NCBI GenBank assembly: GCA_002690875.1
Contig: NZGH01000053.1
Location: 1-41,222, forward strand
DNA: 41,222 bases
Reading direction: 5' to 3'
Origin: Rickettsiales bacterium
GTDB lineage: Bacteria; Pseudomonadota; Alphaproteobacteria; TMED127
A program made the translations under genes and the position numbers. How positions within the stretch are numbered: the stretch's first letter is position 1; each line of letters opens with the position of its first letter. The notes beneath the pieces were generated by a model, which was not told where the DNA came from, did no database searches, and saw only the letters and a program-made list of their open reading frames with translations. Below, piece after piece: positions 16,516 to 24,774 of this stretch.

Positions 16516-18180
16516 TTATATATGATCTTTAAAAAAATTTAAAGTACAAGTGATTGGGTTTCCCGCTGCTTGTCCTAAACCGCATATTGAGGCATCTCCC
16601 ATTGTTTGAACGAGTTCTTTAAGAAGATCTTCATCCCAGTTACCTTTTTCCATAAGTTTGACGGCTTTTTCTGTTCCAACTCTGCAAGGAGTACACTGTC
16701 CGCAACTTTCATCGTTAAAAAATTTTAATAAATTTAAAGCAACTTTTTTAACGTCATCTTTGTCTGAAAAAACAACAATGGCTCCTGAACCAATAAAACA
16801 ACCGTGTTTTTCTAGTGTTCCAAAGTCAAGTGGAATATCTGCCATTGAAGCTGGAAGAATACCTCCGCTCGCACCACCAGGTAAATAACCCAAAAATTTA
16901 TGACCATCAATCATGCCACCGCAGTAATCATTAAGAAGCTCATTCATAGTTATTCCAGCAGGAGCAAGCTTAACACCTGGTTTTTTTACCCTACCAGAAA
17001 TGGAGTAACTGTGAGGACCTTTATGACCAGACTTTCCCTGACTACTATACCATTTATGTCCATTTCTTAAGATATCTGGAACCCAAAAAACAGTTTCAAT
17101 GTTGTGATTCAGTGTTGGTTTACCAAAAAGTCCAACTTTTGATACGAATGGAGGCTTATGACGAGGAAGTCCTCTTTTACCTTCAATGGATTCTATCATA
17201 GCAGATTCCTCCCCACAAATATATGCTCCAGCACCTCTTCTTATGTAAACTTTTGTATCTGAATCTATGATATTGGCTTCATGAAGTTTTTTAAGCTCAT
17301 CAATCATTTTTAGTCGTATACCTGGGTATTCGTCCCTCATGTAAATGTAAATTTTTTTTGCTTCTACGGCCCAAGCTGCTATGAGCATACCTTCAAAAAA
17401 TTTATGCATATTTTGTTCTAGATAGAGCTTATCTTTAAATGTTCCAGGCTCACCTTCATCACCATTAATGGTCATTAATCTTGGACCAGGTTCCATTCTT
17501 ACGAACTTCCATTTTTGGCCAGATGGAAATCCAGCACCACCCATTCCTTTAAGACCTGATTCATTAAGTTCTTCAATAACATTATCGACGTTAATTTCAT
17601 TAGTGTAACACTTCCTAAGTATTTCGTATCCACCCGAATCAATGTATTTTTTTAAGTCAATGCCTTCAATGATGTCAGGATGAAAATGTTTTTTTGATAT
17701 AACTTCTTGAATTTTTTCAAGATTTGAAAAATTTACGTGTTTATGCCCAACTTCACATGCAGGCGCTTTATCGCAAAGACCCATGCATGGTGCTCTAAGA
17801 ACTCTAACCTTTTGATCATCTAAGTTGCCTTTTAATTCCTTAATTAAATTTTCTGAGCCAAAAAGTTCGCAAGTAAGGCTGTCGCAAACTCTTATTGTTA
17901 CGTCTTGAATCGACGGATCTTCATCTTCAATTACATCAAAATGAGCGTAGAAAGTAGCTACTTCAAAAGATTCAGCTAATGGTATTTTAAGTAATTTAGA
18001 CAAGGCTGCAAGATGCTTTTTTCTTATTTGTCCATATTTGTCTTGGATAAGATGCAAATATTCTATCAAAAGATCTCTTTTAAGAGGTAAATCGCTAATC
18101 AGTTCTTTTACATCTTCGAGGGCAGAGTCTTCTATTCCTCTTCCTTTAGGATAAAAATTCTTTTTTACTTTATCTAACAT
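16516..18180 (-). CDS. fdsB: Formate dehydrogenase diaphorase subunit, NuoE-NuoF fusion
   Basis: This 554-residue protein passes electrons from the catalytic subunit to NAD+. Residues about 1-150 are NuoE-like with a thioredoxin-type [2Fe-2S] site (Cys99, Cys104, Cys132, Cys136). Residues about 175-554 are NuoF-like. FMN and NAD sites are MGGAGFPSGQKW (213-224), NGDEGEPGTFKDK (239-251) and RGAGAYICGEES (315-326), and the [4Fe-4S] ligands are Cys493, 496, 499 and 533. The fusion replaces separate FdsG and FdsB proteins. It shares a transcript with fdsA. AT-rich sequence at 18181-18225 could hold the promoter, but nothing clear is seen. Confidence 0.95.
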   Translation of the reverse strand: MLDKVKKNFYPKGRGIEDSALEDVKELISDLPLKRDLLIEYLHLIQDKYGQIRKKHLAALSKLLKIPLAESFEVATFYAHFDVIEDEDPSIQDVTIRVCDSLTCELFGSENLIKELKGNLDDQKVRVLRAPCMGLCDKAPACEVGHKHVNFSNLEKIQEVISKKHFHPDIIEGIDLKKYIDSGGYEILRKCYTNEINVDNVIEELNESGLKGMGGAGFPSGQKWKFVRMEPGPRLMTINGDEGEPGTFKDKLYLEQNMHKFFEGMLIAAWAVEAKKIYIYMRDEYPGIRLKMIDELKKLHEANIIDSDTKVYIRRGAGAYICGEESAMIESIEGKRGLPRHKPPFVSKVGLFGKPTLNHNIETVFWVPDILRNGHKWYSSQGKSGHKGPHSYSISGRVKKPGVKLAPAGITMNELLNDYCGGMIDGHKFLGYLPGGASGGILPASMADIPLDFGTLEKHGCFIGSGAIVVFSDKDDVKKVALNLLKFFNDESCGQCTPCRVGTEKAVKLMEKGNWDEDLLKELVQTMGDASICGLGQAAGNPITCTLNFFKDHI

Positions 18181-18225
18181 GGTTATATTTAAATTAGGAT
18201 ATATATAATGTTTTTACATTCTAAT

Positions 18226-18738
18226 TTAAGCGATATTTAAAATTTTTTTTATTTTATAGGATAAATTCCCACCTTCAAATAAAAAAGCTCTTATGTTTGC
18301 ATTTTTTGCTGCTAGAACATCTATATCCTTATCTCCAATCATGAAGCAATCATCTCTATTTAAATTATATTTTTCTATAGCTTCTTCAATCATTCTGGGT
18401 GAGGGTTTTCTTCTGGTTTTTGAAGTTTCTGCATCTGGATGTTCTGTAGCAAAAAAAAAATCATCTATTTTTACATTGTGTTCAGATAATTGCAGGTTAA
18501 TCCATTTGTGAAGATTGTGAACATCTTTTTTAGAAAAATAACCTCTTGATACTCCTGACTGATTAGAAATGATTATTATTAAAAAATTATTTTCTTTAAG
18601 AATTTTTAATGCTTCAATTGCACCCTCAATCCATTTAAAATCCTTGATATTATTTAAATAACCTATGTCCTCATTTATTACTCCATCTCTATCTAAAAAA
18701 GCCGCTTTTTGAGAAATTTTAAATTTTACTTGATTCAT
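18226..18738 (-). CDS. gmhB: GmhB-like HAD phosphatase (heptose bisphosphate / histidinol phosphate type) lacking zinc ligands
   Basis: This 170-residue HAD subfamily IIIA phosphatase probably acts on D-glycero-D-manno-heptose 1,7-bisphosphate for lipopolysaccharide core. Motif I is FLDRDGVIN with Asp16 and Asp18. Motif II is ISNQSG (58-63), Lys111 sits in RRKPSP, and motif III is IGDKDID. The zinc loop of this family (C-x-H ... C-x-C-RKP) reads FATEHP (96-101) then KTRRKP (107-112), so all four ligands are gone and the loop is shorter. The substrate is therefore less sure than the fold. It is divergent from dksA (45 bp). Confidence 0.8.
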   Translation of the reverse strand: MNQVKFKISQKAAFLDRDGVINEDIGYLNNIKDFKWIEGAIEALKILKENNFLIIIISNQSGVSRGYFSKKDVHNLHKWINLQLSEHNVKIDDFFFATEHPDAETSKTRRKPSPRMIEEAIEKYNLNRDDCFMIGDKDIDVLAAKNANIRAFLFEGGNLSYKIKKILNIA

Positions 18739-18783
18739 TTTTTTTCAAAATATAAATATATTCCATTAATTCAATTAATTCTT

Positions 18784-19206
18784 ATGAAAAATAAAAAAAA
18801 ACTTATATATGAGCCAAACGATTCTGAGAAATTCATGAATCCTAAACAAATCGAATATTTTAAAAATCTTTTGTTAACATGGAGAAAAGATATCCTTCAA
18901 GAGTCTTCGAACACCCTAGATCACCTCAAAGAAGAATCTTCCAATAAACCAGATAATGCTGATAGAGCTTCTATTGAGTCAGAAAGAAGTTTAGAACTAA
19001 GAACAAGGGATAGAGAAAGAAAGCTTCTTAACAAAATTGATAAAGCATTGAGAAAAATAGATGATGGTACTTATGGTTTTTGCGAAGAAACACACAAACC
19101 AATCTCAATAGCAAGATTAAAAGCAAGACCTATTGCTACACTATCAATTGAGGCTCAAGAAATGCACGAAAAATTTGAGAAAATTTACAAAGAGAAAGAA
19201 TATTAA
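18784..19206 (+). CDS. dksA: DksA, RNA polymerase-binding transcription factor (zinc-free type)
   Basis: This 140-residue coiled-coil regulator binds the RNA polymerase secondary channel and works with ppGpp. The frame is open from 18709 but would overlap gmhB. The ATG at 18784 gives the usual length. The coiled-coil tip DxxDxA is Asp57, Asp60, Ala62. The C-terminal zinc-finger position has only Cys100, with Thr103, Ser121 and Ala124 at the other ligand sites. This CxxT/SxxA form is known in alphaproteobacteria and in zinc-independent DksA paralogues. The gene sits directly before recA, a common alphaproteobacterial neighbourhood. Confidence 0.94.
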   Translation: MKNKKKLIYEPNDSEKFMNPKQIEYFKNLLLTWRKDILQESSNTLDHLKEESSNKPDNADRASIESERSLELRTRDRERKLLNKIDKALRKIDDGTYGFCEETHKPISIARLKARPIATLSIEAQEMHEKFEKIYKEKEY

Positions 19207-19214
19207 AATATATG

Positions 19215-19242
19215 TTGATTAGTTATTTTAAGTTGTTATCAT
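19215..19242 (+). promoter_or_regulatory. Candidate recA promoter (-35/-10)
   Basis: TTGATT (19215-19220) and TATCAT (19237-19242) are separated by 16 bp. The predicted start of transcription falls at about 19249, inside the SOS box that follows. Both elements are imperfect and the region is AT-rich, so this is only a reasonable candidate. Confidence 0.4.
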
Positions 19243-19248
19243 TAAATA

Positions 19249-19263
19249 GAACATTAATAGAAC
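19249..19263 (+). promoter_or_regulatory. LexA (SOS) box of the alphaproteobacterial type
   Basis: GAAC-ATTAATA-GAAC is a direct repeat with a 7-base spacer, the reverse complement of GTTC-N7-GTTC, the LexA operator known in alphaproteobacteria. It lies 6 bases before the recA start codon and just past the candidate promoter. LexA bound here would cover the transcription start and the ribosome-binding region. It supports SOS control of recA and the class assignment. lexA itself is not in the window. Confidence 0.85.
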
Positions 19264-19269
19264 ATTATT

Positions 19270-20310
19270 ATGGATAAACTCAAATCACTGGAATCAACAA
19301 TTAGTCAAATAGAAAGAAGTTATGGCAAAGGCTCCGTCATGCGACTTGGAGAAAGAGATGTTGTTGAAATTGATGCAATATCCTCAGGTTCTTTAAGTTT
19401 AGATGTCGCATTAGGTATTGGTGGATTACCTAAGGGAAGAATTGTTGAAATATATGGTCCTGAAAGTTCAGGTAAAACAACTTTAGCTTTGCATGTAATT
19501 GCTGAGGCTCAAAAAAATAAAGGTACTTGTGCTTTTATCGATGCTGAGCACGCCTTGGATCCTGTTTACGCAAAAAAACTTGGTGTCAATACTGATGAAA
19601 TGTTAATTTCTCAGCCTGATAATGGTGAGCAGGCACTAGAAATTGCTGATACATTAGTAAACTCAAGCGCAATTGATGTCTTAGTTATAGATTCAGTTGC
19701 AGCGTTAGTTCCTCGAGCGGAAATCGAGGGTGATATGGGTGATTCTCATATGGGTCTGCATGCAAGACTAATGAGCCAAGCACTAAGAAAGCTGACAGGC
19801 TCTATTTCAAGGTCACAATGTTTAGTCATATTTATCAATCAAATAAGACAAAAAATTGGAGTAATGTTTGGAAACCCTGAAACTACGACAGGAGGCAATG
19901 CATTAAAATTTTACGCTTCAGTAAGAATGGATATAAGGAGAATTGGAGCCATTAAGGATCGTGAGGAAGTTGTTGGAAATCAAACAAGAGTGAAAATTGT
20001 TAAAAACAAACTTGCTCCACCGTTCAAAATAGTTGAATTTGATATTATGTATGGCGAGGGAATATCAAAAACAGGAGAAATTTTAGATCTAGCAGCAAAT
20101 ATTGGGCTGGTCGAGAAATCTGGGGCGTGGTATTCTTACAACGGTGATAGAATAGGTCAAGGAAGAGAAAATGCAAAAAGCTTTTTAAAAGATAATCCTG
20201 AAATTGCATTGAAGATTGAACAGGAAATAAGATCCCATGGCAAAGAAGATAAGGATAATGAAGAAAACAAAAAAGTAGATGTGGTCGAAGAAGAAATCGC
20301 AGTTGATTAA
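19270..20310 (+). CDS. recA: Recombinase RecA
   Basis: This 346-residue ATPase catalyses strand exchange and triggers the SOS response. Walker A is GPESSGKTT at 63-71. The [21 protein letters not shown] segment holds Walker B and the start of loop L1, and [30 protein letters not shown] spans L2. The C-terminal tail is strongly acidic ([16 protein letters not shown]), as usual. An SOS box lies just upstream. alaS follows after 33 bp, the order typical of alphaproteobacteria. Confidence 0.99.
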   Translation: MDKLKSLESTISQIERSYGKGSVMRLGERDVVEIDAISSGSLSLDVALGIGGLPKGRIVEIYGPESSGKTTLALHVIAEAQKNKGTCAFIDAEHALDPVYAKKLGVNTDEMLISQPDNGEQALEIADTLVNSSAIDVLVIDSVAALVPRAEIEGDMGDSHMGLHARLMSQALRKLTGSISRSQCLVIFINQIRQKIGVMFGNPETTTGGNALKFYASVRMDIRRIGAIKDREEVVGNQTRVKIVKNKLAPPFKIVEFDIMYGEGISKTGEILDLAANIGLVEKSGAWYSYNGDRIGQGRENAKSFLKDNPEIALKIEQEIRSHGKEDKDNEENKKVDVVEEEIAVD

Positions 20311-20343
20311 TAACTGTAATTATTCTTATAATGATCACATACA

Positions 20344-22968
20344 ATGATAAAACCAAAATACATATCAGAAAATATTAGAGAATCTTTTAGAGATTTTTTT
20401 AAAAATCAAAATCACATTGAAGTACCCTCGTCATCTTTAATTCCAAAAGACGACCCCACACTTTTATTTACTAACTCAGGTATGGTGCAATTTAAAAATT
20501 ATTTTACGGGACAAGAGAACCCAGTTGATAAAAATATTATTTCCATTCAAAAGTGTTTACGTGCAGGTGGTAAGCATAATGATTTAGAAAACGTTGGAAA
20601 AACTCCTAGGCACCATACATTCTTTGAAATGTTGGGTAACTTTTCCTTTGGTAAATATTTTAAAAAAGAAGCTATTGAAATGGCATGGAATTTTTTAACT
20701 AAAGAACTGAGTATCGATAAAAAAAGATTAATTATTACTCATCACAAAGAAGATACAGATTCTCAAAAAATTTGGGAAAAAGTTTCAGGTTTTTCTAGTG
20801 ATAAAATTATTTCAATAGAAAGTGATGATAATTTTTGGTCAATGGGTGATACAGGTCCATGTGGACCATGTAGTGAAATTTTCTTTGATAATGGTGATAA
20901 ACTTAAGGGGGGACTTCCAGGTACAAAATATCAAGATGGAAATCGTTACGTTGAGATATGGAATTTAGTTTTCATGGAGTATGAAAAAAAAAAATCTGGT
21001 TTAGAGAAGTTACATAAAAAATGTGTTGATACTGGAATGGGTTTGGAAAGAATCACTGCTTTAGTATCAAAAAAAAATAATAATTATGAAACAGATTTAT
21101 TTGACTTTGTTTTTAGTGATGTTGAAAAAATTATTGGAACTAAAATGACAAAACAAAATGAAATTTCTTTTAGAGTAATTTCTGATCATATTAAATCAAT
21201 TTGTATGTTAATGTCCGATGGTATTATCCCATCAAACGAGGGGAGAGGTTATGTTTTAAGAAGAATCATTAGAAGAGCAATCGTTCAAAGTAATAAAATT
21301 AAGAAAGAAGAAATTTTTCTTCACAAGCTTGTAAATGGTGTAGTTAATAAATACTCACAAAATTATTTTGAATTAAAAAAATCAGAAAAGTTTATAGAAG
21401 AGAACCTTAAAAATGAAGAGATTAAATTTTCAGATACTCTTCAAACTGGTCTATCAATTTTAAATGACGAAATAAATAAAAAAAAGCCAAAGCAACTTTC
21501 AGCTGAGCTGGCTTTTAAGCTCTATGATACATATGGATTTCCGATCGATGTAACTCAAAATATCTTAACAGAGAAAAATATTAAACTTGATATCAATCAA
21601 TATTTTGAAATTGTAAAAAAAAACAAGGAAAAACAAAAAAATTCATGGACTGGTAGTGGTGAGAAATCTTCTAATAAATTTTTTCTTGAACTTAAAAACG
21701 TAGTCAAACAAACAAAATTTGTTGGTTATAATCAAACTGAAATTGAAGCAGAATTAGAGTGTATAATTAAGGATGAAAAATTTACAGATGAGATTTTAGC
21801 AGATAAGGATAATATTTTCTTGGTTTTTAATAAAACTCCATTTTATGCAGAGTCGGGAGGACAAATTGGTGATTCAGGCAAAATTGTAGATCTTAATGGT
21901 GAATTTATATGCAATATTTTAGATACGAAAAAAGTAGAGGGAGGAATATATTTACATCAAATTGAAAAAAATGAAAAAACAAAAATTATTAAAGGAAAAA
22001 AGTACGTTCTTTCAATTAACAATAAGAGAAGAAAAAAAATTAGAAATAATCACTCTGCTACTCATCTTCTTCATGAAGCTTTAAGAAATATTTTAGGTGA
22101 ACATGTGAGTCAAAAAGGGTCATTAGTCAATGACCAAAAATTAAGGTTTGATTTTACTTATAATAAATCACTTACCAACAAGCAAATCTCTGAAATAGAA
22201 ATATTAGTTAATAAAACTATCAGATCCAATTTAATTCGAACTGAAGAGTTGGTAACTGTTCGTGAGGCACTCGAAAGTGGAGCGATTGCTTTGTTTGGAG
22301 AGAAATATCCGGAAAAAGTAAGAGTTATAACATTCAATTCTGATGATGATAATTCATTGGTTTCAAAAGAATTGTGTGGAGGAACTCATGTTAATGCCAC
22401 AGGACAAATAGGAGCTTTTAAAATTTTGTCAGATTCATCTGTCTCATCAGGAGTGAGAAGAATTGAAGCTATTACAGGTGAGGAGGTAGAAAATCATTTG
22501 AATGTAAAAATTTTGCTTATTGAAGATATAAAAAAACTTTTAAAAGCATCTGATAATAATATTAAAGAAAAAATAAAAAATATTCAAATTGACTACAATA
22601 AATTAAAAAAAGTATCAGCTAACAAAATTATTTTCTCTGAAAAAGAAATCATCGGTAGTAACCCACAAATATATTTTGATAACACTGTTAATGAACCTGG
22701 TGATTTAAAAAATTTTTCGGATCAAATAAAACAAAATTTTTTAAATGGTATTATTATTTTAGTTAGTAAAAAAAATAATAAAATTTCTTTAGTAGTATCA
22801 ATAACTAATAGTCTTCAAGAAAAATATGATGCTGTTGAGTTATTAAAAAAATTAGTAGAATTTTTAGGAGGCAAAGGAGGCGGAGGAAGGAGTGATTTAG
22901 CTCAAGGTGGAGCACCATTTTCTAAAAAGTTTGATGAATTAAAGAGTTTTATTTTAAGTATTTTTTAA
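20344..22968 (+). CDS. alaS: Alanyl-tRNA synthetase
   Basis: This 874-residue class II synthetase charges tRNA-Ala. The N-terminal catalytic core has PRHHTFFEMLGNFSFGKYF (motif 2) and SNEGRGYVLRRIIRRA. The editing domain has the metal motif HSATH (His570, His574) and CGGTH (Cys678, His682), intact here unlike several other metal sites in the window. The C-terminal domain ends with GGKGGGGRSDLAQGG, the conserved glycine-rich block. Length is normal. The 3' end overlaps icd on the other strand by 15 bp. Confidence 0.98.
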   Translation: MIKPKYISENIRESFRDFFKNQNHIEVPSSSLIPKDDPTLLFTNSGMVQFKNYFTGQENPVDKNIISIQKCLRAGGKHNDLENVGKTPRHHTFFEMLGNFSFGKYFKKEAIEMAWNFLTKELSIDKKRLIITHHKEDTDSQKIWEKVSGFSSDKIISIESDDNFWSMGDTGPCGPCSEIFFDNGDKLKGGLPGTKYQDGNRYVEIWNLVFMEYEKKKSGLEKLHKKCVDTGMGLERITALVSKKNNNYETDLFDFVFSDVEKIIGTKMTKQNEISFRVISDHIKSICMLMSDGIIPSNEGRGYVLRRIIRRAIVQSNKIKKEEIFLHKLVNGVVNKYSQNYFELKKSEKFIEENLKNEEIKFSDTLQTGLSILNDEINKKKPKQLSAELAFKLYDTYGFPIDVTQNILTEKNIKLDINQYFEIVKKNKEKQKNSWTGSGEKSSNKFFLELKNVVKQTKFVGYNQTEIEAELECIIKDEKFTDEILADKDNIFLVFNKTPFYAESGGQIGDSGKIVDLNGEFICNILDTKKVEGGIYLHQIEKNEKTKIIKGKKYVLSINNKRRKKIRNNHSATHLLHEALRNILGEHVSQKGSLVNDQKLRFDFTYNKSLTNKQISEIEILVNKTIRSNLIRTEELVTVREALESGAIALFGEKYPEKVRVITFNSDDDNSLVSKELCGGTHVNATGQIGAFKILSDSSVSSGVRRIEAITGEEVENHLNVKILLIEDIKKLLKASDNNIKEKIKNIQIDYNKLKKVSANKIIFSEKEIIGSNPQIYFDNTVNEPGDLKNFSDQIKQNFLNGIIILVSKKNNKISLVVSITNSLQEKYDAVELLKKLVEFLGGKGGGGRSDLAQGGAPFSKKFDELKSFILSIF

Positions 22969-24171
22969 TTTAGCTATTTTTTTACTTATAATCTGAAATA
23001 GCTGATTGGTGTTTATCCACTTTTGATCAGGTCCTATCATTAAAGCAAGATCTTTTGTCATAAAACCACTTTCAATTGTTTCAATACAAATTTTTTCTAA
23101 ATTTTCAGCAAAGTTTCTCAAACTTTTATTTTTATCTAAATTTGATCTATGAAGTAAACCTCTAGACCATGCGAAAATTGAAGCAATGGGATTAGTTGAG
23201 GTATCTAATCCATTTTTATGTTGTAGGTAATGACTAGTCACAGTTCCATGTGCAGCCTCAGTTTGAAGAATTTCACCATTAGGACTTAATAATACTGATG
23301 TCATTAGTCCCAATGATCCATATCCTTGAGCCACTAAATCTGACATAACATCACCATCATAATTTTTGCAAGCCCACAAAAAACCACCACTCCATTTCAT
23401 TAAACAGGCAACCATATCGTCAATCAATCTATGTTGATAAGAAATATTATTTTCTAGAAATATTTTTTTGTATTTTTTTTCGTAAAGGTCGTCAAAAATT
23501 TTTTTAAATCTTTCATCATATTGTTGAAGAATTGTGTTTTTTGTCGATAGAAACAAGGGAATTCTTCTTTTCAATGCAAAATTAAAGCATGAAAGTGCAA
23601 ATTCTTTAATTGATTGATCAATATTAAAATAGCTTAAACCAACACCAGGTGATGAAAAATCATAGATATGTTCATTTATAATTAGTTTTTTATCAAAGCT
23701 TTCAAATCTTAAAAATAACTTTCCTTTTTTTTTAATATTGATTTCTTTTGATTTATATATGTCTCCAAAAGCGTGTCTCGCAATAACAACTGATTCATTC
23801 CAATGGCTTACAAATTTCGGGATATTTTTTAGAATTATAGGTTCTCTAAATATTGTACCGTTAATTATATTTCTAATTGTTCCATTAGGAGAGGGATACT
23901 TTTCTTTTAACTTGTATTCTTTAACCCTTTTGTCATCAGGTGTTATAGTTGCACATTTAACTCCAGTTTTATATTTATTAATTGCTTCAGCAGCTTCATA
24001 GGTTACTCTATCAAAAGTTTTATCTCTATTTATAATTCCAAGATCAAATGTAATTAATTTTATATCTAGAAAAGGTAAAATTAATTCATTCTTTATTTTT
24101 TCCCAAATGACATTTGCCATTTCATCACCAGTGATATCGACAACTGCGTTTTTAACTTCTATTTTTGGCAT
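22954..24171 (-). CDS. icd: NADP-dependent isocitrate dehydrogenase (eukaryotic-type)
   Basis: This 405-residue TCA-cycle enzyme oxidises isocitrate to 2-oxoglutarate with NADP. Sequence blocks match the homodimeric class II type found in alphaproteobacteria and mitochondria: KCATITPDDKRV, SPNGTIRNIINGTIFREPI, CKNYDGDVMSDLVAQGYGSLG and AAHGTVTSHY. Substrate-binding arginines and the metal Asp pair are visible in these blocks. It converges on alaS (15 bp overlap). The start overlaps the 3' end of the LOG-family gene by 20 bp, so the two are probably co-transcribed. Confidence 0.97.
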   Translation of the reverse strand: MPKIEVKNAVVDITGDEMANVIWEKIKNELILPFLDIKLITFDLGIINRDKTFDRVTYEAAEAINKYKTGVKCATITPDDKRVKEYKLKEKYPSPNGTIRNIINGTIFREPIILKNIPKFVSHWNESVVIARHAFGDIYKSKEINIKKKGKLFLRFESFDKKLIINEHIYDFSSPGVGLSYFNIDQSIKEFALSCFNFALKRRIPLFLSTKNTILQQYDERFKKIFDDLYEKKYKKIFLENNISYQHRLIDDMVACLMKWSGGFLWACKNYDGDVMSDLVAQGYGSLGLMTSVLLSPNGEILQTEAAHGTVTSHYLQHKNGLDTSTNPIASIFAWSRGLLHRSNLDKNKSLRNFAENLEKICIETIESGFMTKDLALMIGPDQKWINTNQLFQIISKKIAKLKNT

Positions 24172-24712
24172 ATTTTTTTTTAAATTCAGTTTTTAATTCT
24201 TCTAATTTACAAACTTTAAAGTTTTTTTTTAATTTCTGTTGATCTAGTAATTCTATTTTAACCAGACTTTTAAACAATTCTTCAAGGGGAGTCCAAAAAA
24301 GATTATCATTTATAAGATAAATCTTTTTATCAATTTCATTAAGAAGATTTTTATTAATGACCTCAAAAATTTCGTTCAAAGTTCCTAATCCTCCAGGTAA
24401 AGCAACAAAAACGTCAGATTTATCAATTATTAATTCATTTCTGGAAGAGAGATCTTTTGTAATAATTATTTCTGAGAAATATTTTGATTTAGGAGAATTA
24501 TCATATAGATTCTTGGTGAAAATACTTATAATTTGTGAATTTTTTTTTGATAGATTTTTTACAAGTTCAAGCATTAACCCAGTTTCTGTTCCACCAAAAA
24601 TTAAATTATGGTTTTCTGAACCAAACCATTCTGAAAATTCCTTAATTATTTTAAGATTTTTTGAGTCACTTCCTAGTTTTGATCCTAAAAAAACTGCTAC
24701 ATTTAAATTCAT
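24152..24712 (-). CDS. LOG-family protein (Rossmann-fold nucleotide phosphoribohydrolase-like)
   Basis: This 186-residue protein has the lysine-decarboxylase-like/LOG fold. The N terminus carries AVFLGSKLGSD and FGGTETGLM (variant of GGGxxGLMG). The signature PGGLGTLNE (variant of PGGxGTxxE) lies near residue 108-116. The family releases ribose 5-phosphate from nucleoside monophosphates, such as cytokinin ribotides or AMP. The real substrate in bacteria is usually unknown. The conserved MHxRK block is changed to SSRNELI here. The position upstream of icd with overlap suggests only shared transcription. Confidence 0.85.
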   Translation of the reverse strand: MNLNVAVFLGSKLGSDSKNLKIIKEFSEWFGSENHNLIFGGTETGLMLELVKNLSKKNSQIISIFTKNLYDNSPKSKYFSEIIITKDLSSRNELIIDKSDVFVALPGGLGTLNEIFEVINKNLLNEIDKKIYLINDNLFWTPLEELFKSLVKIELLDQQKLKKNFKVCKLEELKTEFKKKYAKNRS

Positions 24713-24774
24713 AAAAATAAAGATGGTGGAATATAAGAATTTAGTTATATTATAAGATTAAAAATATTATTAAA

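Noticed and set aside
24357..24755. Open frame of 132 codons on the plus strand opposite the LOG-family gene
   Set aside because: It is antisense to a recognised gene, has low-complexity Phe/Lys/Ser composition and no family resemblance.
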